DNA from: Blasia pusilla
Taxonomy: Eukaryota; Marchantiophyta; Marchantiopsida; Blasiales
Length of the DNA: 64,000 nt
Assembly: GCA_050084515.1 (NCBI GenBank)
Contig: CM114272.1
Coordinates: 19,220,001 to 19,284,000 of the forward strand
Direction: 5' to 3'
The notes under the pieces are model-generated. The model did no database searches. It was given only the letters and a program-made list of their open reading frames with translations, and was not told the origin of the DNA. Both the position numbers and the translations under genes were made by a program. Below, piece by piece: positions 37,429 to 47,608 of this stretch. The first letter of the stretch is position 1, and every line of letters starts with the position of its first letter.

Positions 37429-38789
37429 TGAATGTCGCATAGTAAAATCAGCGAGTGTGTAAACTCCTTCCTCGTTAAGTGTTAGATAGAGTTTTATTAG
37501 TATTAAGTAAATTAGCTTAGGAAAAGGAAATTCTCATGTTTAAACTTCTTTATGGTGCCTCTTTTATGCGGGCCCAACTTTAGGAAAGGAGGTAATAAAT
37601 CAAGGATGACTTTATAAAAGTAAAGTAGTGAGGTTGATGCTTTAATGAAAAGCAAAAGTAGGTTTGGTTGGTGGCTAGGTTAGTTGGGGTAATTTGGAAA
37701 ATATCAAGTGGCTAAAAGAGGATATTTTGGAAGAGATAAGAGAAATATCCTCTTTTACCCACTTGATATTTTCCAAATTATCCCAACTAACCTAGCCACC
37801 AACCAAGCCTACTTTTGCTTTTCATTAAAGTGTCAAAATGTGATTGGCTAAGCCTTGAGAGGAAGCCATGTGGCACAAGATAAGATTAGTTCTATTTCCT
37901 ACTCTTGTGGATCTCTCGTGAGTATATAAAGAGGAGGGACCTTCAAGGATTCATCATCTTCTATTCCACATCTTGAGTCTTTCGTGTCACTCTTGAGTGT
38001 ATGGCTTTGGATTGCTTGCCCTTCAAATGAGAGTGGATCATCCCCCTTGGGAGAGTAGTTTGACCATGGTCTATTCTTCGAGAGATTTCTAGAGTGTGGT
38101 GTGTGTGTGTGGAGATGAGAGGTTTGTCACCTTAGAGGAATGAAGTCATACTAAAATAGTGAATGTTTTGGCTTGTTACTTTCCCAATGAGAGTGGATTA
38201 CCCCTCTTGGGAGAATAACTCCGCCAAAACCCATTCTTGAGGAGAGTAGAGAATGTCTATCAAACATGGATAGGGGTAGAGCACGAGTTATGCCCGACTT
38301 TCCTTTCCTCAATCCATACCATGTCAAGATACTCTTTGTAGATAGGCACTGGTTCACTCGCTATTTAGTTTATTACTTTGGGGAGGCGTTCATGAACCGG
38401 GTCATTCAATCTCCAAATCCCGTGATCCTTCCTATCGTTACATATGGAAGGATATGGGATTGTACTTTGTATGTCCTTATATAACGATCCATGGACATCA
38501 ATAGGCCTGCTCAAGTAGGCTTTAACACAAGTTGTGCTATCTTCCTCATGTACAAGGATAAAGTAGTTTATAGGGATCTTATAGTTAGGAATTTTGGGGT
38601 CCGATGTTACGAAGAAGTGATCGCCTCGGCACTTCCATTTGTGATAGCTGTTGTGAGAGAATGGAGAGTATATATACTAATCTTGTATTTAAAAAGGATA
38701 TCTTCTTAGAGATTTCACCTTGCATCGGCCACGTCTGCCGCAGCTAGAAGGCCTTCCCTTACTCGAAGAAAGGCTCTTGACACGACAAC
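37429..38789 (+). mobile_element. 3' LTR of the 35.0-37.4 kb Ty3/gypsy element
   Basis: Begins TGAATGTCGCATAG right after the polypurine tract and ends near GACACGACAACA. Colinear with the solo LTR at 2.7-4.1 kb, with shared promoter-like GAGTATATAAAGAGGAGGGACC at about 37,919. It differs by an extra inverted duplication at 37,641-37,832 and by loss of a duplicated 'CCCAATGAGAGT' block that is present in the other LTR. Confidence 0.85.
37641..37832. repeat. Large inverted duplication inside the LTR
   Basis: About 87 bp (CTTTAATGAAAAGCAAAAG ... AGGATATTT) is followed after about 15 bp by its reverse complement. The solo LTR at 2.7-4.1 kb has only the first arm, so the second arm is a later event, typical of template switching during replication or reverse transcription. 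Transcripts would form a long hairpin. Confidence 0.9.
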
Positions 38790-38790
38790 A

Positions 38791-39109
38791 CACTTCTCCA
38801 TGTGACGGGACAACGTCCGCAACACAACACTCTCCTCGACCAACAGGTCAAACCTCCCGTCAGTGTAGGTTCGTGTATCCCCATCACAACCCTCGCAATT
38901 CCCAGTCACTAAAGAACTAACGAGTCGTCCTCCAACCTACTCGTAACGACCGACAAAGTCTTGTCGCGAATCCCATCCACGGTTGCGAGACACTAAGTCC
39001 CGCAAAACTCTCCATTGTTGGACTCAACCACGTCGGACCCCAATCATGTCTTCCTTTCTGACTACGTTCGAATTTACCACGTCACTCCCGTCAACTATGG
39101 TACTATGTT
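38791..39109. other. Short spacer between two LTRs
   Basis: No gene seen. Local composition is unremarkable, with several CAACAC and CGAC pieces and no match to other parts of the window that I could detect. Confidence 0.4.
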
Positions 39110-39975
39110 GGGGGAGGGGGCGTGCGTCGTCTGCCCGTCCGCGCCCGTCCGCGCTTGTCGCCGTCCGCCTGTCCGCGCCTCCGCGACCTAAACGCTTTTG
39201 CACCCGAACCGCCTCCGCCTCTGCAACCTTTCCTTCCTGCTCTTTCTTGACACTCTCGCTACTCTAAAAAATGCACTCGCCGCCCCACTCTGTACTATAC
39301 TCTGCCAGTGTCCTCAATCCCTGCGCACCAGCAAACTCTAAGAAAAATGGATTGCGCTTCCGCCCATGGCCTTATGAACAGAAAAATGACCAATACTCGC
39401 AACACACACGTGTCCAGGGGCTCCCGACCAAGGCAACTCGCTTGCCTACCTACAAACAACAAATTCACACCAGCCCCCTGACATCTTTCTCATGTCAAAA
39501 TAAAGAGGAGTAAAAACGGCACACGCGGCCTAAAACTCCACTCCTCAATCTACATCGGCTTATCAAGCCTCGTCCACCCTGTGCTATCAAGGAATCCGGA
39601 CGCTAGCACCCTAGTCCTATCTCACACATATATAAGAGAGGTGCTCCAACGGCCCAACATGAGAAAGATGGCTTAGGATAGCCATCTTCCTCTCTTATAT
39701 AGGGTTGGGAAGAGCCAAAAGGCTCTTCCCCTAAAAATAGCCATCTCCTTGGTAACCTGCGCGCACAGGTTACTAGGGGCGGGTGACCTGGTCAACAAGT
39801 CACCCGACTGTGAAAGACCTCAACATGAAAGTTGTCAGAAACGATATTCGTGACACAATGGACCTATCCTCAACCTCATCCGATACCGTGGGACAAAGTT
39901 ACACTCAAGATAGTCCGCTGGCTCCTACGCCCTATCCACGATAGATCTCGGCCTATCGGCTACTCAGATGTGACA
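39110..39975 (-). mobile_element. Solo LTR of the 23-kb Ty3/gypsy family, minus orientation
   Basis: On the minus strand it begins TGTCACATCTGAG at 39,975 and matches 23,226-24,050 through TATA-like CTATATAAG, the AAAATGGTNNT segment and the GTCAAGAAAGAGCAGGAA segment near 39,240. No gag or pol sequence is attached. It abuts and apparently truncates the left part of transposon copy A. Confidence 0.75.
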
Positions 39976-40094
39976 CGACCTCCAGGAGAAATGAACACTT
40001 TCGGCTCCACTTGTGTTGGGGCAGAGGGAATTTTCATTAATGTTCAATCCCCGCAACGACGGAAATGTGAGAAGGGAACAAAATTAGCACTATG
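39976..40094 (-). pseudogene. C-terminal exon remnant of transposase copy A
   Basis: Matches 46,985-47,095 of copy B (GAATGAACACTTT, CCACTTGTGTTGGGGCAGAGG, CAACGACGGAAATG). In copy B the exon border has an AG acceptor at 47,074-47,075; here the same site reads GCGGGG, so the acceptor is lost. The remaining C-terminal coding is removed by the LTR that ends at 39,975. Confidence 0.65.
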
Positions 40095-41372
40095 AGCAAA
40101 GAAAAAAGCTACCTGTCGGAACCAAACGGGTTGCCAGTCGGAGGCATCCCATGAATGACTCTACGACCCGTCGGTTTCTGCCATGTTGCAACATCCAAGA
40201 ACCACCTACTGGAACCCGTTGGATTCTGACGGGATGCAAGTAACTTCGGCCACTCTGGGCTGGAAGATCCAGGTGCAAGTCATCGGAATCCGACGGGTCA
40301 CACATGGATTTTCCAGCCTCCGACTTGAAACGGGTTGCAAGTTGGAGACATCCCTGGAATGTCCCATGCTCCTTTTATTGCAACCTAGGACTCAGGAACC
40401 TGCTACTCCAACTCCAAATCAGGCGGGTTGTGAGAAGCACGCCGGTCCAGTCTCGAAAATCCCAGTGCAACCTGTCGGATTATGTTGGCTTGCAAGAAGT
40501 GTCCACACACGAAGCTTTGCAACTATTGGAATTCGATGGGTTATAGTTAACTTGAACTGATGCAACGTGTTTGGATGCAACTTGGAGACAGCCCCAACCT
40601 GTCTGAATGCGAGGAGTCGCATATAGACGCAACTACTTTATGTTCGACACGTTGCAGACATACGCAAATTGTCAGAATCTGACGGGTTGCAGACTGAGTT
40701 AACTCACAGCCTTGCGGCTTGCAACCCATCCGAGTCAAACTATTTGTAGACTTTGTATACATGCAACTTGCAACCCGTTGAGATTCGACACATTGCACAC
40801 TCATGCAACCAGTCGCGTTCCAACGGGTTGCACAAACATTCCTCGTGCATGATATCGCACTCCAACGGGTAACACAAACATTCTTGATGCAACCCCTCAG
40901 TTTTTGACTGGTTGCACACTCTGACAACCCGTCGCATCCGACGGGTTGCTTGGTTTCTTCGGTTTGAAATCCCTCTAGTGCCCACACTTCTCAACTTGAG
41001 CTCCAACTTTTCAAACAATTCTCAGCATGAGCTCGACATGACGAAATACAAACTCGGTCTTGGAGACAGCCGCAACCTGTCTGAATGCGAGGAGTCGCAA
41101 ACAGACGCAACTACTTTATGTCCGACAGGTTGTAGACATACGCAAGTTTTCAGAATCTGACGGGTTGCAGACCGAGTTAACTCACGGATCGAGACGACGG
41201 ATCCAACTTTTCGGTTTTCGACGGGTCGCATACTCAGGAAACCAGTCGCATCCGACGGGTTGCTTGGTTTCTGCCGTTTGAAATCCCTATAGTTCTCACG
41301 CTTCTCAACTTGAGTTGCGACTTTTCAAACAATTCTCAACATGAGCTCAAAAGGATGAGATATTGAACTTAC
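40095..41372. repeat. Palindrome cluster filling the transposase intron, copy A
   Basis: Roughly fifteen degenerate palindromes built on arm GCAACCCGTCGG and its complement, irregularly spaced, with a second-order duplication: 40,585-40,710 is repeated at 41,060-41,180, and 40,925-41,040 at 41,240-41,350. The donor GTAAGT of the transposase intron is at 41,372 (minus strand), so the whole cluster is intronic. Confidence 0.88.
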
Positions 41373-43209
41373 CTGCCGCATGAAGTTTCCCCATTGTCTC
41401 ATACGTACAGTCCACCAACTCAACCAAGAGCACAACTCTTTGTACTTCCCTCAATCGCATGCTTCCTCCACCACCCATGAAGTTCTTCTTGGAATTCCAT
41501 GGCTGCTTCAGGTTTTTCTGTCCTTGCAGCGTTGGAGTAGAGTGACATGCTTTGTCCTCTTATTCTCCTTGATGCAAGATTTGGTGTACTAGGGTCACAG
41601 ACTGTTGCCAATGGAAAGCATCCGACCTTTCCCTCTCGGTTGAACCTCTCCACCCCATAACACTTCCCGGATAGTATTCCACCCAAGTTGTGCATTATCG
41701 CCATGAACCCATAAATTTCCGGAGGTGGCCTTTTGTTTTCCTTCACCACCTCCAATAAGAGTAACCAACACATCTTCAAACTGCCAACGTCTTTTGCCTT
41801 TACTTCACACACAAATATAGTTTTGAGTCCCTTCTCCACACGGTCATAAACGTGAGCACCCATAAATCAACCATCCGTTCAAAGACTCAGAGCAACTATC
41901 AAAGCTTACCCAACGCCGTAAAGATCTTCCCCTTCCTCATTCGATCTATAAGATCGAGGCCACTCAACGGACTGTGGTTGACATTTTGAAGAAATAGGCC
42001 CTGGATCCCTCCCTCCTTGGCCCATGAACTGCCATCTTTGAATGAATGGAAATCTAGAGTTGGCCTTGGTTCTAGCGATGACATCCATTTTGGCCGTCTT
42101 TCCATCCAGAACACGTATTTGACGTAGCAAATTCCGGAAGCATTCAGGATCGGCGAGAAATGCAAGATTTTCCGAGAGTTGTTTCTCCTCGCCACCGTGA
42201 TCTTGCCTCGCCCAGGATTCCAAGCAATTGTTCACAAATTTCTGATGCCGTTGTGAGCTTGATCACTTTGGGCTTTGAACCCGGAGAGTTTCTGTGGACC
42301 TCGCCAACTTTCTTCGCCACATCCTACTTGATGTGTCTCTGAATGGAATCGGTCACAGGATGAGTGTGGGAGCCAACATGAACTGCCAGCCTTGTGTACT
42401 CTGACGTGGAGCCCAAGTCGTGGACAATGAAAAATATGTATGAAGGACACGCTCCAATGCAGAAGGGCGATGCCTGACAATGAGGACATCGATGGCCTCC
42501 CGGCGGTATGGTGGCACCAACCTCGTATGGAGTTTCTGCATTCTTAGGGGGGAAATTGCGACATATTGACTCGCCCATTGCGCTCTAGATACGGGCATGT
42601 TGGATTTCTACACTTCAGATCTCCAACGCATTGGCGACGAGAAACAATCCAAGGACCATCTGGTATTGAAGCACTAGTCCGTTGAAGCCTGCACCATCGA
42701 TGACAATAAGACTTTCTGTCCATACCCTTCAAGCATCCTCCATCTTTCTTTTGAGCAGGACCAGAAAGTGGAGGCAACTCAAAAATACAATTACCATTGT
42801 ACGTGGGCGGCAGCTCATCCACAAGAATGTGCTTGAACATTTTAAAGGGCAGAGAAGACAACAAACTATTGCCTGATACTTGCAAGAGGAACGAGTAGGC
42901 AGACAGAGGACCCGGTTGGTGTATGATAGTTCCACTAAGGTTGACGACTTCCAGAATGTCTTCAGGAAGTACAACATCGTTACGAACGTGTGAAGTTGGA
43001 GTCAATGCCGGATCTATTGAGCTTGGAGTGGCAAACGTAGATCTTGGTGCACTAGGAAATTCCGAACAGCCTACTTGGGAAATAGAGGAATTCAGAGGCA
43101 AGCCATAAACTCTGTATTGACCATTTTTTAGAGGTAGGAGATTCCATACTTTACGGTGTGCTATCACTGGCTAAATTGTCTCATCTACAATGTCCTCCGT
43201 ACCGTCCAT
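41373..43209 (-). pseudogene. Zinc-finger DDE transposase-like gene, copy A
   Basis: Starts at 43,209 (MDGTEDIV...) by comparison with copy B, with an in-frame TAG at 43,173. The N-terminal 200 codons (VWNLLPLKNGQYRVYGLPL; MFKHILVDELPPTYNGNC) lead into a Cys/His zinc region (CVGDLKCRNPTCPYLERNG ... GGHRCPHC ... RLAVHVGSHTHPV), like the GCM/FLYWCH-type fingers of Mutator-like transposases. A DDE-like core follows, with Asp in SFDSCYRV-type sequence and a second Asp in MADNAQLG-type sequence of copy B. The frame is broken several times; a TAG after SIQRHIK at 42,340-42,342 is shared with copy B. The last donor is CAG|GTAAGT at 41,372. I do not know a named family for it; Mutator-like is the closest guess. 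Confidence 0.7.
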
Positions 43210-43529
43210 CCTAACATCCTTGGAAACAAAGATTATTCCAATTTGGAGAATAAATCGCACTGAGAGGAAATTTTCATCCATTAGTATGAAAGATTCACGA
43301 GCTTGCGGTTGAACTATTTCTGATTGAGGAAGGGCCGCTAGATGATCAAGCGCAACAAGTGAGTTTCACATAATTATCCATTCCCAAATGATTCCACCAT
43401 GTGGAGAATAAGAATAAGAATGAGAATGGTTGAATTTATAGTGAAGAGTGGCTATATTCTCTCAGGCATGCAAGTGACCGACAAGATGATGTTTGGTAGG
43501 TGAGATTGTCTGACGGAATGGATTCAATC
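43210..43529. other. Upstream region of transposase copy A
   Basis: Minus-strand sequence just upstream (SKDVRMDGTED) is still alignable with copy B, so the true start could be further out. No TATA box is evident. It leads into the palindrome array at 43.53 kb. Confidence 0.4.
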
Positions 43530-44205
43530 CTGATGCAACTTGTCGGAGTCCGACAGGTTGTAAAATTTGGGACTCAGACACGTGGGTTGCAAAGCCACCG
43601 AGTACCATCTTCTGTAAGAGTCCGAGTGCAACTTGCAACCCGTTGGAGTCCGTTGGGTTGGTACCCCTTGCCTGTCTAACCTGTGTGATTGGAGTCGAGA
43701 TTTGCTAACATCGAGACATGAGACATTGCATGGATTTGCGACGGAAACCCATTGGGGAGTGCGAAAAGCACCTAACCTTGCTTTCCCTTTTGGGATCTCG
43801 CGTCAATTTCTCTTGTGCTATGAACCGTGCAAACCGTGAGTGCAGTTTTGCCGTACGGTGCGAAGTGTCCAACTCAGGGTAGACTTTGTAACCCGTCGGA
43901 GGGCAACCGCTTGCCTTGGGATTATGCTTTGTCGCATTTTTACCCAAGGATAAGGAAAGGGTGCAACCCGTCGGTCTCCGAGGAGTTGCCCGAGTACCTC
44001 ACCTTGTTACCCCAAGATGAGGGAAGCGTGCAACCCGTCGGTCTCCGACGGGTTGCGCAAGTTCCTCGCCTTGTTATCCCAAGACAAGAGAAGCGTGCAA
44101 CCCACTTGTTTCCGACAGGTTGCGGGGGTATCTTGCCTTGTTACCCCAAGATGGGAGAAGCGTGCAACCCCTCGGTCTAAGACGGGTTGCCTAGGTCTTG
44201 TTACT
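43530..44205. repeat. Palindrome array, about 68-bp units, copy A
   Basis: From about 43,960 to 44,190 the palindrome alternates with a conserved spacer of about 41 bp containing CCTNGCCTTGTTACCCCAAGA and ending AGAAGCGT. The unit at 44,030-44,056 is perfect: 12-bp arms GCAACCCGTCGG and its complement around TCT. The same spacer type occurs in the 49.6-50.2 kb array, so both derive from one ancestral interval upstream of the transposase. The array is cut on the right by the chromovirus remnant. Confidence 0.88.
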
Positions 44206-44214
44206 CGGGGACAG

Positions 44215-45304
44215 GGCTTGCTGCATCCCTTTCCGATCCCAGAAGGACCCTTGCAAAGTGTGAGTATGGATTTCATCACGAGTCTTCCGGAATCTGAGGG
44301 ATACAACGCTATACTTGTGATTGTTGATCGGTTTAGCAAGTTGGCGAGATTCGTGCCGCGGTGGATTCGCGAACGGCTTATACGACGCGCAAGAATGTTC
44401 TCTCGATAGCTGGTGGCGTGCTCACGGTTTTCCGAGGAGCATTGTTTCAGATGGGGATCCAAAGTTTACCAGTGCTTTTTGGAAGCACTTGTTCAGAAGT
44501 TTTAAGACCAAGCTGAGTTTCAGTACGGCTTTCCACCCACATACGGATGGACAGACTGAAAAGGTAAACTCTATCGTGAATCAGTACTTAAGGAATTATG
44601 TCGAGTCTTTGATCAACGCGATTGGGTCAAGTGGTGAGCATGGGGAGTCTTCGCTACAACTCGACCAAGCATTCTGCAACTGGAGAATCTCCGTTTCTCC
44701 TGGAAAATGGACGAGAGCCAAAAGGGCCTCTTGATCTAGCCCTTTCGAAGGGTACTACGTTGGCACAAACATGACAAGCGACGGCACAAGGTTTGTTGGT
44801 AGAGATGCGAGAACAAGAAGAGCGCGCGAGGCGAAGTCTTGCAAAGGCTCAAATGAGGTACGTTAAGCATGCTAACAAGAGTCGGCGCCAAGTGCGATTC
44901 CAAGTTGGAGAACAAGTGTGGTTGATTGTAAAGAACCTCACTCTTCCGAAAGAGTTGTCTGCCAAGTATGCTGGACCGTATGTGATTGTGGCAAACCCGT
45001 TTGAGGATGTGTACACGTTGAGGCTGCCGGACGAGTTCAAGATTCACCCGACCTTTCATGTGTCATTGGTGAAGAAATATCTTCAAGATAATGGACGTTT
45101 CGCGCGGAGACACGTGGTGAGATCGCACCCGGTCATCATCAATGAAGAGCCAGAGTTTGAGGTGGAGACCATCTTACGTTCGAGGTGTCGGGCCAACAAG
45201 TATGCATACTTGGTAAAATGGAAGGGCTACCATATGAAGGAGGCGACTTGGATTGCGGAGGCGGATTTGGAACACGCGCAAGACTTGTTGCGTGACTTCA
45301 AGTG
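44215..45304 (+). pseudogene. Chromodomain Ty3/gypsy (chromovirus-type) integrase, 5'-truncated
   Basis: Begins inside the integrase core: Asp in [11 protein letters not shown], Asp in [11 protein letters not shown] and Glu in [12 protein letters not shown], across two frames with a shift near 44,390. The C-terminal frame 44,793-45,305 is open and shows LPKELSAKYAGPYVI, FHVSLVKKYL and a chromodomain (EFEVETILRSR, YLVKWKGY, ATWIAEADL). Chromodomains guide integration to modified histones. Everything upstream of the core is missing, and the left edge coincides with the palindrome array. Confidence 0.92.
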
Positions 45305-46040
45305 AACACAAGCGAAGCACATACGTTAGTAGGAGGCGAAGCTAGAGACATGACTTGTAACCAGTGGAATCTTGGGCCGAAGGCCGTTGTAACTAGAATA
45401 TGCTAGTGTTGCAATAAAGGAGTGTATGGATTTGGAGATTCGATGCCAGAGTTGATTGCAATTTGCATGTGGTAGTGCATGGCTATGAGTCGTTCATCAT
45501 AGGCTTAGGATGTACGACAAGAGGACAGACAAGGAGTATTTGAGGTGAGAGCTCGTATGTGGATAAGCACCTAGAACAGGACCTTGTGGTGGATTGCACT
45601 TGGGCTCTCCCTAGCGTCGGCGGGGCAGATGAAGTCTGTCTTGGGGCTTGGGGTGATCTTACTTGTGGCCACATAAGTAAACTTAGTGACGCGCCTAAGT
45701 CGAATACGAGAGCGACCCAATAGTAGTACGATTTGTAGACCAGGTAAACAGGTATGATGTTTACAGGAATGAGTCAGAAGAGTCTAAGGTTGCACACTTA
45801 TTTAGCTTATTTGATAGGTTAGTTCCTTGGAACTAGTCCACGCTTATCAAAGAGGAGAGGCTAATAATTCTAAGTGGGGCAAAGTGACAACTATAGACTA
45901 AGAGGAATTGCGGATTAGCCACCAGAACGCAATTCAATGTCAAGGGGTAGGCTGCCCAGGAGACTTGACATAACAAAGGTTTGCGTTGATGAGGGCATCA
46001 ACCTCTAAAGAGGGGTGAGTGTCGCGACCCTCATGACCAA
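45305..46040 (+). mobile_element. 3' flank of the chromovirus with probable LTR start
   Basis: Non-coding. A purine tract (CTCTAAAGAGGGG) ending at about 46,016 is followed by TGAGTGTCGCGACCCTCATG, which has the form of a polypurine tract and LTR start. The LTR does not continue recognisably beyond about 46,060, where transposon coding sequence resumes on the other strand, so the element is truncated there. Confidence 0.45.
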
Positions 46041-46067
46041 ACAAGTGCCAAGCGGAACATCGGAACA

Positions 46068-47073
46068 TTAGCGGGATTCCCCTTTTATTTTTAAAAGCGC
46101 CGTACATTGAAGGGTCTTCACCTGTGAGACCCTTTTTTGTTCATATATTAAGCAATCCCACAGTTTTTTTTTCCTCTTCCATATGGCAGCCGGATAAGAC
46201 TTCCGGAAAGCACAAGATTCATTTGGGTAGAAGAAGTACTTCAATTGATCCCCGGTCCTCGTGAAACGATCAAAGGTTTTGAGTTCCCAAAACCCAGGCA
46301 GTGGTCGTCTAGTCCTTGTACATTTCTTATTTAGGAAAGTGCCGCATGCTCTCCTAATGCCATCAGATCCTGCCCTGCAAGTGGGTCCACATCTTGGGTT
46401 TCTCCAAGATATATGCCACCGTTTTAGGTTGCAATCCACCTCTATCATCGGAATCCCATATTGTTGAACCACCCCAATGACAGGATGTTGCGAACTTCCA
46501 GCAACGGAGGGCTTTTGAAATAAAACATTCACTGATTTTGGAGAAGTAACTCCATCACGGATTTGGGACGGGTTCGGGGTCTCCAAATACCTAGGCGGCG
46601 TAATTTCCTCATCCAAATCAATCATCGGATTCGTTCCTCAATGCTGCCTCTTGACCTGCCTAAAGTCAAGATACTTATGTGGTCTCCACGAGTCTTGCTT
46701 GGACTGCTCTACCACCATCAGTATGGGACGTCTTGAAACCCGCCTACCGAATATCCCCACCAATGTTTACGTCTTGCTCGAGGGGAGTTCCAGCTACGCA
46801 CCGGTTTGAGGCTTCCACATACATTTTTTCATCACCAGATCTCACAGCCGCCCTGACATAGAGTTCGTAGATCGACACCCCCCTTCCTTTTGTTATGCCT
46901 TTTGTGAGGAAGATATGGGATGCTGCAAACTATAGCATTGCTCTTGCCTGGTCTTGTTGGCATGCCTCCACAAGTGAAATTCGTTGGCATGCTTGTGATG
47001 ACCTCCAAGAGGAATGAACACTTTCTGCTCCACTTGTGTTGGGGCAGAGGGCATTTTCATGAACATTCAATCC
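46068..47073 (-). pseudogene. C-terminal exons of transposase copy B (or a second small gene)
   Basis: The minus-strand exon begins at 47,073 after an AG acceptor (CGTTGCAG) and reads GLNVHENALCPNTSGAESVH; the nearby sequence encodes SIYELYVRAAVRSGDEKMY and then, in the open frame 46,625-46,068, a 185-codon stretch with scattered Cys and His (IEVDCNLKRWHISW, RNPRCGPTCRAG, RRACGTFLNKKC). These follow the intron at 47,074-47,608. Frame changes and a TAG near 46,640 break it. The Cys/His pattern might be a remnant of a zinc domain, but I cannot assign it. Copy A keeps only the first 110 bp of this region. Confidence 0.5.
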
Positions 47074-47608
47074 CTGCAACGACGGAAATGTTAGAAGGGA
47101 ACGAAAATAGCTCACCAGTCAAAGACATAAGCTACTTGTAGGAACCAGACGGGTTGCAAGCCCTATCCCATGAATGACTCTGCGACCCGTCGGGTCCCGA
47201 CGTGTTGTAACGTTAAACCCACCTACTCCAACCCGTCGGAACCAGACGGGTTGCAAGGCCGAGGCATCCCTCCAACGACTCTGCGACCCGTCGCGTCCCG
47301 ACGTGTTGCAACCCTAAACCCACCTACTGCAACCCGTCGGATTCAGACGGGTTGCAAGGCTGAGGCATCCCATGAACGACTTTGCGACCCATCGGTTTCC
47401 GTTGGGTTGCACACTCGCGTTTGACCAAAATTCTGGATGTAACCCGTCGGTTTCCGTCGGGTTGCACACTCAGGAAACCAGTCGCATCCGACGGGTTGCT
47501 TGGTTTCTGCCGTTTGAAATCCCTATAGTTCTCACGCTTCTCAACTTGAGTTGCGACTTTTCAAACAATTCTCAACATGAGCTCAAAAGGATGAGATATT
47601 GAACTTAC
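47074..47608. repeat. Palindrome cluster filling the transposase intron, copy B
   Basis: A GT-AG intron (minus strand, donor GTAAGT at 47,608, acceptor at 47,074) with about seven palindromes between 47,140 and 47,500. Two and a third copies of a roughly 104-bp unit are visible (repeated CTCTGCGACCCGTCG and AAACCCACCTACT). The donor-proximal 130 bp are nearly identical to copy A at 41,240-41,372. Confidence 0.88.

Noticed and set aside
39110-39267. GC-rich open frame 38,983-39,267 as a gene
   Set aside because: It lies mostly in LTR sequence on the opposite strand and has a repetitive Arg/Pro/Ala composition.
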